In this document: positions 25,839 to 33,439 of the stretch, piece by piece
Numbering within the stretch: the stretch's first letter is position 1
How the letters are laid out: each line of letters begins with the position of its first letter
Assembly (NCBI RefSeq): GCF_900101965.1
Contig: NZ_FNAP01000001.1
Location: 558,001-622,000, forward strand
Source: Rhodospira trueperi
Lineage (GTDB): Bacteria > Pseudomonadota > Alphaproteobacteria > Rhodospirillales > Rhodospirillaceae
DNA length: 64,000 nucleotides
Reading direction: 5' to 3'
The notes under the pieces: generated by a model
The model's input: the letters and a program-made list of their open reading frames with translations, nothing else
What the model was told of the DNA's origin: nothing
Database searches by the model: none
Program-made: the position numbers and the translations under genes

Positions 25839-25902
25839 TTGATATTGAAGCAAATCGTCGTCGCGATCCGCCCCGGATCGCTCGGGATTTGCTCTAAATC
25901 AA
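25839..25902. repeat. Dispersed hairpin repeat, copy A (overlaps the crcB stop codon)
   Basis: A 64-bp palindromic unit has the core CGATCCG/CGGATCG (25864-25880), outer arms AGCAAAT (25849-25855) and ATTTGCT (25887-25893), and further pairing TTGAT with ATCAA at the ends. The same core with flanks recurs at 33235-33284 and 40158-40205. Its right end supplies the last codons and stop of crcB. The hairpin could act as a transcript 3' end for crcB. Confidence 0.88.
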
Positions 25903-26283
25903 CGCGCGGCCGAGCCACATCCCCGCGAACAACGCCATGATGCCCGCCAGGACCGATCCGACCACATAGAGCGCCATGGTCGACAGGGCGCCGCGCTCGT
26001 AGAGGGTCACAACGTCGAGGGAGAACGTCGAAAACGTGGTGAACGCACCCAGGCAGCCCGTCACCAGGAACACCCGCGCCTCCGCCGGGGCCGACCAACG
26101 CCGCGCCATGACATCGATCAGCAGTCCCATCAGCAGGGAGCCCAGGACGTTGACGACAAAGGTTCCCCACGGGAACCCATGCCCCAACAGGCGCGGCACC
26201 GCGGAGGTCACCACGTACCGGGCGATGGCCCCGACCGCGCCGCCGGCCGCCACCGCAACCATCAGAGACGGTGACACGGGCAT
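25894..26283 (-). CDS. crcB: CrcB/Fluc fluoride channel
   Basis: The protein has 129 residues from the ATG at 26283; a TTG 13 codons upstream is less likely. There are four membrane segments. Fluc signatures are present: GGAVGAIARYVVT, FPWGTFVVNVLGSLLMG with the conserved Asn, and GCLGAFTTFSTFSLD, which contains the phenylalanine box and the central Na+ site region. Fluc proteins work as dual-topology dimers exporting fluoride from the cytoplasm; one gene is consistent with that. No fluoride riboswitch is evident upstream. Confidence 0.93.
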   Translation of the reverse strand: MPVSPSLMVAVAAGGAVGAIARYVVTSAVPRLLGHGFPWGTFVVNVLGSLLMGLLIDVMARRWSAPAEARVFLVTGCLGAFTTFSTFSLDVVTLYERGALSTMALYVVGSVLAGIMALFAGMWLGRALI

Positions 26284-26338
26284 CGCTCCAGCCGGCGCGA
26301 ACAGACGAGGGATGCCCGCCAACGAACACGATGCGCGG

Positions 26339-27433
26339 TCACGCCTCCGACTCGCCCACGTAAATGCCCAGACCGCGCGCCACCTTGATCAGGGTGCCGT
26401 TCGGGTCAAGTGATCGAGGGCCGATGCAGACCTCCTCCAGCGGCACGTCGGTGACGCCGCGCTCCTGCCAAGCCGTCATGCGGTTCAGCTTGCCCTCGGC
26501 CACCATATCCACCGCATGCACACCGAACGCCGACGCCAGCAGGCGGTCGCGGGTCGAGGGTGTTCCGCCGCGCTGGACATGGCCCAAGCTGGTGACCCGC
26601 GTTTCCAGGTCGGTCATGTTGGAGATATGTTCGGACAGGTACTGACCGATGCCGCCATAGCGCATCTGCCCATGGGACTGGGCCTTGGTCGCCAATTCGC
26701 CATCCTCGGTCTTGCAGCCCTCGGCCACCACCATCAGGACGTGGTTGCGGCCCTCGCGGATGACCTCATCGATCTTGCGGGCGATGCTGTCGAGCCGGTA
26801 GGGGACTTCCGGGATCAGGGCCACGTCGGCGCCGCCGGAAATGGCCGAGTTGATGGCGATGTGGCCGGCGTCGCGGCCCATCACCTCGAGGATCATCACC
26901 CGATGATGACTGGCGGCCGTGGGATGCAGACGGTCCAGCGCCTCGGTCACCACGTTGACGGCGGTGGTGAAGCCGACGGCGAAATCGGTGCCGTGAACGT
27001 CGTTATCGATGGTCTTCGGCACGCCCACCATGCCGATGCCCCCGACCGCGCACAACTGGGAGAGGATTTTCATCGAGCCGTCGCCGCCGATGACGATCAA
27101 CGCGTCGAGGGCCAGCTTGTTGAACCCGTCCACGAAGTCCAGCGAGCGGTCCTTGGTGGAGCCGTCCGGCATGGGGTAGTTGAACGGATCCCCGCGGTTG
27201 ACCGTGCCCAGGAAGGTCCCGCCCTCGCGCAGCATGGTGCCGGAGAACATGTCCAGATCAAGTTCCCGATACCGCAACGGCCGTTCCATCAATCCGGTCG
27301 AGCCGTCAATGATCCCAAAGACCTTCCAGCCGTAGGTCCGCACGGCCCTGTAGGTCACCGCGCGAATCACGGCATTCAGGCCGGCGCAGTCACCGCCGCT
27401 GGTCAAGACTCCAAGACGTCGAACCTTCCCCAT
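26339..27433 (-). CDS. pfkA: 6-phosphofructokinase (phosphofructokinase family A)
   Basis: The protein has 364 residues from the ATG at 27433, which has GGAGG six bases upstream. Motifs: GVLTSGGDCAGLNAVIR at residues 8-24, GGDGS at 116-120, PKTIDNDV at 139-146, MGRDAGHIA, and LGHVQRGGTPS near residue 300. In this family Gly at the second GGD-G position favours ATP, whereas Lys in PKTIDND is typical of pyrophosphate-using enzymes, so the phosphoryl donor is not settled by sequence. The enzyme makes fructose 1,6-bisphosphate in glycolysis. It is the first gene of a minus-strand series leading to crcB. Confidence 0.92.
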   Translation of the reverse strand: MGKVRRLGVLTSGGDCAGLNAVIRAVTYRAVRTYGWKVFGIIDGSTGLMERPLRYRELDLDMFSGTMLREGGTFLGTVNRGDPFNYPMPDGSTKDRSLDFVDGFNKLALDALIVIGGDGSMKILSQLCAVGGIGMVGVPKTIDNDVHGTDFAVGFTTAVNVVTEALDRLHPTAASHHRVMILEVMGRDAGHIAINSAISGGADVALIPEVPYRLDSIARKIDEVIREGRNHVLMVVAEGCKTEDGELATKAQSHGQMRYGGIGQYLSEHISNMTDLETRVTSLGHVQRGGTPSTRDRLLASAFGVHAVDMVAEGKLNRMTAWQERGVTDVPLEEVCIGPRSLDPNGTLIKVARGLGIYVGESEA

Positions 27434-27676
27434 GTCCATCCTCCGCTGTGGAACCGGTGTGCCTGCGCGTGACCTCTGCGCGGCGCGGCCCTCAGGGTGC
27501 GCCAACAAACGTGTCGCGGTCACGGGTTTTCTGATAGTCTGCGCCAGCTTGGGCGAACAGGATGCGGCGGATGCCGAACCAACGCCCCCTGATCTCGGCA
27601 GGACATGCCTCGTCTCGGGCCCGGACGCAAGACGTGTCTGGCCTGTTATTTTGTGAAAGTCCGATTTCGACCACCC

Positions 27677-27886
27677 ATGATCGACGATGAAGAAACCAAC
27701 GCCCTGCGCCACCGGTTGCAGGAGCTGATGATCGAACACCGCGACCTTGACGAGGTCATCTCCCGCCTGATGGAGACCGCGCCCTATGACATGGTGCAGC
27801 TTCAGCGGCTGAAGAAGCGCAAGCTCGGGCTCAAGGACCAGATCGCCCGACTGCAGGCGCAACTGACCCCCGACATCATCGCCTGA
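27677..27886 (+). CDS. DUF465 (YdcH-like) small coiled protein
   Basis: The protein has 69 residues. It begins MIDDEETNALRHRLQELMIEH at the ATG 27677 and continues HRDLDEVISRLMET and QLQRLKKRKLGLKDQIARLQ, the hallmark of DUF465, a short two-helix hairpin protein common in alphaproteobacteria. The function is unknown. It is divergent from pfkA across a 243-base gap. Confidence 0.86.
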   Translation: MIDDEETNALRHRLQELMIEHRDLDEVISRLMETAPYDMVQLQRLKKRKLGLKDQIARLQAQLTPDIIA

Positions 27887-27908
27887 GCCCGGTTCGCCGG
27901 TTCGCCGG

Positions 27909-28658
27909 CTATGCGTTGGTTTCCGTCTGCCAGGACACCAGCCGGCGCATGGCCGCGTCCACGATCCGGTACAGCGCCACGGAAAACACCGCCAGCAGGG
28001 CCAGCGCGGCGAACATGACGTCGATTTGCATGCGCGCGTTGGCGTGCAGCATGAGATAGCCGAGTCCGGCGCTGGATCCGACCCACTCGCCGACCACCGC
28101 GCCGATGGGCGCCACGGCGGCGGCCACGCGCAGCCCGCTGGCCAGGGCCGGCAGCGCCGCTGGCAGGCGGAGGTGCCACAGGGTGGCCCAGCGCCCGGCG
28201 TTCATCATGCGCGCCTGATCCAGCCACCCGGGCTCGGTGCGGCGCAGCCCATCCAGGAACGCACTGGCCACGGGGAAATAGATGATGAGCGTGGCCATGG
28301 CCACCTTGGACCCTAGGCCGTACCCCAGCCACAGCACCAACAACGGCGCCAATGCGAACACGGGCACCGCCTGACTGACGACCAGAAGCGGCATCAGCCA
28401 GCGCCGCGCCGTCGCCCACGAGACCAACACCACGGCCGAGATCGTGCCCAGCAGAGTCCCCAGCATCAGACCGAGCAGAATCTCGCCCCAGGTGACCAGG
28501 GCGTGGCCCCACAGGCTGTCGAAGCGCGCGACGCCCGTTTGGAGCGTCTCCCACGGAGAGGGCAACAGGTAGCTCCGCCGGCCGTTCAGCAGGTAGGCAC
28601 CGTGCCACAGCGCCAGCAAACCGGAGATGGTCACGACGGGACGCACGATCCTCATCAT
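27909..28658 (-). CDS. ABC transporter permease, ThiX-like (thiamine precursor uptake)
   Basis: The protein has 249 residues and about six membrane segments. The SsuC/TauC-type permease loop is visible (PIGAVVGEWVGSSAGLGYLMLHANARMQ), preceded by SQAVPVFALAPLLVLWLGYG. It overlaps the ATPase gene by four bases and lies under the same TPP riboswitch, so it should import a thiamine precursor such as formylaminopyrimidine or HMP. No periplasmic binding-protein gene is adjacent, which is unusual for this class. Confidence 0.85.
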   Translation of the reverse strand: MMRIVRPVVTISGLLALWHGAYLLNGRRSYLLPSPWETLQTGVARFDSLWGHALVTWGEILLGLMLGTLLGTISAVVLVSWATARRWLMPLLVVSQAVPVFALAPLLVLWLGYGLGSKVAMATLIIYFPVASAFLDGLRRTEPGWLDQARMMNAGRWATLWHLRLPAALPALASGLRVAAAVAPIGAVVGEWVGSSAGLGYLMLHANARMQIDVMFAALALLAVFSVALYRIVDAAMRRLVSWQTETNA

Positions 28659-29467
28659 GCCACGGCCCCCCCGTGACCGGCCCCTGTGAGGCGGTGCAGC
28701 AACTCGCCCTGCAAGGCCAGGACGTCCCGATCGGTCGGATCACGGGGGGGCGCGCCCGGGGGGACCAAGGCCTCGTCGAGGGTGGCCGGACGACCATGCA
28801 GCACATGCACCGCATGGCCCATCCTCAGCGCCTCCAACGGGTCGTGCGTCACCAGCAACACCGTCCGCCCCGCCAGCAACCGAGCGGTCAGGTCCTGGAG
28901 ACGCAACCGCGTCAGAAAATCCAGCGCCGAGAACGGCTCGTCCATCAGCACGACCGGGCGGTCTTCCATCAACGCCCGGGCCAGCGAAACCCTTTGGCGC
29001 ATACCGCCCGACAAAGCACCCGGTCGGTCAACCAGACGATCACCCAGACCGACCTCGGCCAACAGCGCGCGTGCCCGATCTCGCGCCGGCCCCAACGGCT
29101 CCCCGCGCAACCGAGCACCGAGCACCGCGTTGTCGAGCACGCTGGCCCAGGGAAGAAGAGAATCGCGCTGGGCCATGTAAGCCACCCGGCCGGTCAGCGG
29201 TCCGCCATCGTCGCAGCGGATCGTGGCACGGGCGTGTGCGCCGTCCTCCAGTCCCGCCAGCAGCCGCAACACGGTGGATTTGCCCACTCCGCTCGGCCCC
29301 AGCAGAACGGTCATCCGTCCCGCCGTGAGGGTCAGCGACAGGTCGTCGAACAGCCGCGTGTCGTCATACGAAAGGTGGGCGCCCGACAGGCGCACCCCCA
29401 GGCCGGCACCCGCCTGCGCCGTGGGATCAGAAAAATGATCTGTCGTGGACTGCCCATCAGGCGTCAT
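28655..29467 (-). CDS. ABC transporter ATPase, ThiZ-like (TPP-riboswitch controlled)
   Basis: The protein has 270 residues. Walker A LLGPSGVGKST, signature ALSGGMRQRVSLARALM, Walker B VVLMDEPFSALD and H-loop VTHDPLEAL are intact. It belongs to the nitrate/taurine/pyrimidine ATPase group. A TPP riboswitch lies immediately upstream and ends about ten bases before the ATG, so expression should fall when thiamine diphosphate is plentiful. It is coupled to the permease gene by a four-base overlap. Confidence 0.9.
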   Translation of the reverse strand: MTPDGQSTTDHFSDPTAQAGAGLGVRLSGAHLSYDDTRLFDDLSLTLTAGRMTVLLGPSGVGKSTVLRLLAGLEDGAHARATIRCDDGGPLTGRVAYMAQRDSLLPWASVLDNAVLGARLRGEPLGPARDRARALLAEVGLGDRLVDRPGALSGGMRQRVSLARALMEDRPVVLMDEPFSALDFLTRLRLQDLTARLLAGRTVLLVTHDPLEALRMGHAVHVLHGRPATLDEALVPPGAPPRDPTDRDVLALQGELLHRLTGAGHGGAVA

Positions 29468-29476
29468 GGTCGCTCA

Positions 29477-29577
29477 CCCTTCCCTCCGCCGGTCTCAACC
29501 GGATCAGGTTCAAGGGGTCGCTTCCCGTCCCGCATGGGTTTGGAAGCCTCTCAGCCGGACACGCCGGCTCCCCCAGG
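29477..29577 (-). promoter_or_regulatory. TPP riboswitch (THI element)
   Basis: Read on the minus strand, the element contains CTGGGGGAGCC, then GGCTGAGAGG, then ACCCCTTGAACCTGATC, then CCGGCGGAGGGAAGGG. These are the conserved P2/P4/P5 blocks of the thiamine pyrophosphate aptamer in correct order. The 3' GGAGGGAAGGG block doubles as the ribosome-binding region of the ATPase gene, which points to control at translation initiation. Confidence 0.95.
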
Positions 29578-29635
29578 TGTTGGTTTCGTGACAATGCCAA
29601 GCACGCGCAGGCCGGTCAAGGACCGGTGCTGACAC

Positions 29636-30850
29636 CTAAGCCTTACGCACCGCCAGCACGGCGTTCAGGCCGCCGAAAGCAAAGCTGTTGGACAACGCGG
29701 TGACGATGGGCACGCGGCGGCCCTCATTCACCACCACGTCCAGCGGACACTCGGGATCAATCTCGGTCACGTTCAGGGTCGCCGGGATGAACCCCTCCTG
29801 AAGTGCCACGATGCAGGCCACCAGTTCCAAACCGCCGGCCGCGCCCAGCGCGTGGCCGTGCGCCGACTTGGTCGAGGAGACCGGCAGACGATCAGCATGA
29901 TCCCCGAACACGGCCCGGATCACCTTCGCCTCGGTGGCATCATTGGCGGTCGTCGCGGTGCCGTGGGCGTTGATGTGGTCCACATCCCCGGGCCTCAAGC
30001 CGGCGTCGTCCAAACAAGCCTGGACGGATCGCGCCGCGCCCTCGACGGAGGGGAAGGTGATGTCACCGGCGTCCGCGCTCATGCCGAAGCCGATCATCTC
30101 GGCCAGGATCGTCGCGCCCCGCGCCTGGGCATCCTCCCAGCGCTCCATCACGAACACGCCGGCGCCCTCGCCGACCACCATGCCGGTGCGGTCCTTGCTG
30201 AACGGACGGCAGGTGTCGCGGGAGACCACACGCAACGCTTCCCAGGCCTTCAGGTTGCCGAAATTAACCAGGGCCTCGGTGCCGCCCACCACGGCGCGGT
30301 CGGCCATGCCACTCCGCACCATTTGGAAACCCAGGCCAATGGCGTGGTTGGCGCTGGCGCAGGCGCTCGTGACGGCGAACGACGGCCCGGTGATGCCGTG
30401 GGCCATGGTGATATGGCTGCACGCGGCATTGCCCATGGCCCGCGGCACGGTGAACGGGTTGACCCGTGTCTTGCCTTCCTTGAACAGGCGGGTGAAGCCG
30501 TCCTGAAGGGTGGCGATGCCGGCCCCGCCGGTGCCGATGATGCAGGCCGAGCGATGGCCGACCTCGGGATCGGCGCGGAAATCGAGCCCCGCCATGGCAA
30601 TGGCCTCGTCGGCGGCAGCCAGACCGAATTGCGCAAACGGATCCAGCAAGGGCAGCCGATCCTTGCCCAGCCGCCCCTCGGCATCGAACCCGCGCACCTG
30701 ACCGACGACGGAAATGCCCTTGGGCACCTCGTCCATGCCCTCGGGCGGCAGCAGGCCGTTGCGGCCGTCAAGTAAGGCCCGACGGAAGGTTTCGACGTCG
30801 TTTCCGATGGCGGAGACGACGCCCATGCCGGTGATGGCGACACGGATCAT
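29636..30850 (-). CDS. Beta-ketoacyl-ACP synthase (FabF/KAS II-like)
   Basis: The protein has 404 residues. The thiolase-fold ketosynthase triad is complete: Cys164 in VTSACASANHA, His296 in NAHGTATTAND and His331 in STKSAHGHALGAAGG, with Lys328. It condenses malonyl-ACP with an acyl chain. The divergence from housekeeping FabF wording and the position directly after a dedicated ACP and an LpxD paralogue suggest a specialised acyl chain. The gene starts 48 bases after the ACP gene. No ketoreductase, dehydratase or enoyl reductase is in the cluster, so those steps would be borrowed from the housekeeping set. Confidence 0.92.
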   Translation of the reverse strand: MIRVAITGMGVVSAIGNDVETFRRALLDGRNGLLPPEGMDEVPKGISVVGQVRGFDAEGRLGKDRLPLLDPFAQFGLAAADEAIAMAGLDFRADPEVGHRSACIIGTGGAGIATLQDGFTRLFKEGKTRVNPFTVPRAMGNAACSHITMAHGITGPSFAVTSACASANHAIGLGFQMVRSGMADRAVVGGTEALVNFGNLKAWEALRVVSRDTCRPFSKDRTGMVVGEGAGVFVMERWEDAQARGATILAEMIGFGMSADAGDITFPSVEGAARSVQACLDDAGLRPGDVDHINAHGTATTANDATEAKVIRAVFGDHADRLPVSSTKSAHGHALGAAGGLELVACIVALQEGFIPATLNVTEIDPECPLDVVVNEGRRVPIVTALSNSFAFGGLNAVLAVRKA

Positions 30851-30898
30851 GCGTGGAGCATCCTGGTCACGAAGAACTGCGAGCGAGAGGCACGGCGA

Positions 30899-31150
30899 TC
30901 AGGACTGTTTGGCGACCTCGGCCGCGACAGCATCAATGACATCGCCCAACGTACCGAAATCGCTGTCCAACGTATTGGCGTTATAGGGAATCTCGATATC
31001 AAACTCTTCCTCGACCGCGAAAACGATTTCAACGAAATCGAGGGATGAGATCTCCAGGTCCTTGATGCTCGCGTTGCGCGTCAAACGCTCGCGCGGCACC
31101 TCGGTCTTGTCGACGACGATATCGAAAATCTTTTGTTCCAGATCGCTCAT
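30899..31150 (-). CDS. Acyl carrier protein, dedicated type
   Basis: The protein has 83 residues. The phosphopantetheine site is Ser36 in [19 protein letters not shown], with the usual DSL reading SSL. It is acidic and four-helical in pattern. The helix II wording [19 protein letters not shown] recalls specialised ACPs such as AcpXL more than the housekeeping AcpP. Its start overlaps the LpxD paralogue stop by four bases, and a ketosynthase gene follows, so it probably delivers a special acyl group to LpxD. Confidence 0.92.
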   Translation of the reverse strand: MSDLEQKIFDIVVDKTEVPRERLTRNASIKDLEISSLDFVEIVFAVEEEFDIEIPYNANTLDSDFGTLGDVIDAVAAEVAKQS

Positions 31151-32274
31151 TGTTCCCGACCGTCCCTTTGGTCTTGTGTACGCCCCATCGACACACCGGC
31201 GGCGCCCACCGCAGCCTTGAGAGCCTTGACGTCCTTGAAGAGGCTCTTGAGCCGTCCGACGAGCATATGAGTTTCGAACGCCCGCTCGCGCTCGACCGCC
31301 GGATACCCGTAATAGACTGCCCGCCCCTTCAGACTGTTGCCCACACCGCTGCCGGCAGCAACCACGGCATCATCGCCGATCGTGACGTGATCCGCCACTC
31401 CGACGCCGCCCGCCAGCACGACGCGATTCCCGATCTCGGCGCTCCCGGCGATACCCACGCGGCCACACAGCATGCAGTGGGAGCCCACCTTGACGTTATG
31501 GCCGATCAGAACGAGGTCGTCGATCTTTGTGTGATCGCCGATGCGGGTGTCGCTCAGCGTGCCCCGATCCAGGCAGGCATTGGCGCCGATTTCGACATCG
31601 TCGCCCACGGTGACGGCGGCCAGCGAATGAATGCGCACGAGTCCGGTATTGGTGGCCTCGACGCGCCCGGTTTCCTTGGCGCTTTCGACGCTGCCCTTCT
31701 CCGGCGTGACGAAGCTGAACCCGTCCGCCGCCAGACTGGCATTATGATGGATGATCACGCGGGCGCCGATGGTGCACCCCGAACCGATGCGCGCTCCGGA
31801 ATGGATCAGGCCGTTCGGCCCGATGCGCGCGCCGGCTCCAACGCTGACATGCGAGCACAGCACGGTGCGGTCGCCGATCTCCGCCCCAGCCGCGACATAA
31901 ACGAACGGCCCGATGGCGACATCGACCCCCAGAACAGCGCCGTCCTCGACCACCGCGCTGGGATGGACCCCGAGCGCCACCGGCGGCGCCGGCGCGAAGG
32001 CCGCCGTCAAGCCGGCCATGGCCATCGGCGGTCGCCCCACGGCGATGACGGCGTCAACGGCGCCCTCGGGCACGTCCCCGACACGATCCGCCCTGACCAT
32101 CGCGACGCGCGCCGGACAGTCCTTCAGCAGGGGCAGAAGGGCGTGGTCCATGGCCACGGCGACATCCTCCGCCGACCGGGCCTCGGCCGGATGGCAGGGA
32201 CGGCGGACGGCCAGCGCCCCGTCCCCATGGAGTTCAGCGCGCAACAGTGCGGCCAATTCGGCTGCGGTCATCAT
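31147..32274 (-). CDS. lpxD: LpxD-like UDP-3-O-acylglucosamine N-acyltransferase (probable paralogue)
   Basis: The protein has 375 residues. An N-terminal uridine-binding-like domain (about 1-100) is followed by a left-handed beta helix of hexapeptide repeats ([20 protein letters not shown] through [15 protein letters not shown]) and a C-terminal helix. The catalytic His is His259 in LIGHNVKVG, in the conserved run [30 protein letters not shown] corresponds to the LpxD FGF region. LpxD adds an N-linked 3-hydroxyacyl chain during lipid A synthesis. The usual lpxD lies in a bamA-lpxD-fabZ-lpxA cluster, so this copy with ACP and ketosynthase is probably a second enzyme. No clear Shine-Dalgarno precedes the ATGATG start. 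Confidence 0.88.
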   Translation of the reverse strand: MMTAAELAALLRAELHGDGALAVRRPCHPAEARSAEDVAVAMDHALLPLLKDCPARVAMVRADRVGDVPEGAVDAVIAVGRPPMAMAGLTAAFAPAPPVALGVHPSAVVEDGAVLGVDVAIGPFVYVAAGAEIGDRTVLCSHVSVGAGARIGPNGLIHSGARIGSGCTIGARVIIHHNASLAADGFSFVTPEKGSVESAKETGRVEATNTGLVRIHSLAAVTVGDDVEIGANACLDRGTLSDTRIGDHTKIDDLVLIGHNVKVGSHCMLCGRVGIAGSAEIGNRVVLAGGVGVADHVTIGDDAVVAAGSGVGNSLKGRAVYYGYPAVERERAFETHMLVGRLKSLFKDVKALKAAVGAAGVSMGRTQDQRDGREQ

Positions 32275-32366
32275 ATAAGATACGATCCGGTTCAGGCGGG
32301 GCGCGTGGTCAAGTTTGGGTGACCATAGGGCCTAGTTCCCGACAAGGCAACGGGCACGCTAACACC

Positions 32367-33050
32367 TCACACGCGCCCCAGCCATGGTGTGTCCTCGGGC
32401 GCGAGCAACACTTGGCACCCGCGCGCCCGGATGGTCTGACGCCGCATCCGCCGCCCGGCCTCCACCAGACGCGCCTCGGCGGCGGCAATGGTCTCGCGCT
32501 CACCGCGCCGGTCGGCATCATCGAACACGACCACGCCGCTCGGACTCAGCGCCGCAGGGATGACGTCAAGCACCCCCGCGCGGCCAAACCTCCGAGCCCC
32601 GCCAGGCCCATCAACCAAAACCAGGTCAAAGGGCTCCTGAAGGATCGTCGGCGGCAAACGGTATGCCGGAAAGCCGTTCCGCCCCCATCGGCGCATCTCC
32701 ACAGGACACAGGTGAACCGCATGCCTCACCCGTCCACTGATGTCGGCATGCCAACCGGGATCCCCCTCGATGGTGTGGACTTCCATCGGATGGGCCGCGC
32801 CCAGCGCATCCAACAGCAGGGAGGTCTGGCCAGCCCCCAGGTCAAGCACACGGGCCGGCTGGTGCAACTGCACGCACCGCAGCGTCAGAAAAAGCATTGA
32901 AGCGTTCGCACCGGCCCCGAATGGCCGATAGATGAAGGGAAGTTCAAGCTCACGCAGGGCGTCCCGGAACAGGTCCAGAAAGACCAACTCGTCAATCACC
33001 GGCCCGAGCACGCTGGCGGAGCGGTTGCGAAGGTAACGGGTCAGGCCCAT
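32367..33050 (-). CDS. Class I SAM-dependent methyltransferase-like protein
   Basis: The protein has 227 residues. The ATG at 33050 has GAGGAG seven bases upstream; longer in-frame starts lack one. The Rossmann SAM motif is VLDLGAGQTSLLLDAL at about residues 66-81, then VHTIEGDPGW, FDLVLVDGPGG (motif resembling catechol-O-methyltransferase-like folds) and VVVFDDADR. The pattern suits a methyltransferase acting on small molecules or surface sugars, but the substrate is not recognisable. It is co-directional with the LpxD-ACP-KS operon, with a 92-base gap before lpxD. Confidence 0.75.
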   Translation of the reverse strand: MGLTRYLRNRSASVLGPVIDELVFLDLFRDALRELELPFIYRPFGAGANASMLFLTLRCVQLHQPARVLDLGAGQTSLLLDALGAAHPMEVHTIEGDPGWHADISGRVRHAVHLCPVEMRRWGRNGFPAYRLPPTILQEPFDLVLVDGPGGARRFGRAGVLDVIPAALSPSGVVVFDDADRRGERETIAAAEARLVEAGRRMRRQTIRARGCQVLLAPEDTPWLGRV

Positions 33051-33439
33051 GGAAGCTCCTCGGATCAATCCTGAATACGGTGATGACCCCGCCATGGGCC
33101 ATCTCCGACGGCGGAGGGCGGACGATACCGCTCGCACCCACCCCCGCCAAGGGAATCCTTCGGACGACCCGTGCCGCTCCTAGGGAGCGTTGCATGGGTC
33201 CTGAATCACGCAACACGCTCCAATTCTTGGATTGTAGACAAACCGTCGTCGCGATCCGATCCGGATCGCTCGGAAATGGGTCTCGTTCGGCATCGCCGCC
33301 CAAGCCCCCCTTGGGAGTCTTTCGGCCAACCCACCTTTGCCACATTCGAGCGATAGGGTTCGGCCAATGATCGACCTAAGCGGCCGCCGCGAACCGTCAG
33401 GCGTCGCGCTCCGCCACGCGAGACGAGGAGAATGAGGGC
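33051..33439. other. 389-base intergenic region between the methyltransferase and alpha-2-macroglobulin genes
   Basis: This divergent region should hold promoters for both genes. It contains copy B of the dispersed hairpin repeat at 33235-33284. I see no reading frame that looks coding and no other clear element. Confidence 0.6.
33235..33284. repeat. Dispersed hairpin repeat, copy B
   Basis: The core CGTCGTCGCGATCCG..CCGGATCGCTCGG matches copies A and C; the outer arms have changed to AGAC and GTCT, which still pair. The compensating change in the arms supports hairpin structure being conserved. It lies in the gap between two divergent genes. Confidence 0.82.

Noticed and set aside
32274-32330. 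Sigma-70 promoter upstream of the lpxD paralogue
   Set aside because: TTGACC and TATCTT are present but 24 bases apart, too far for a standard promoter, so I did not list it.
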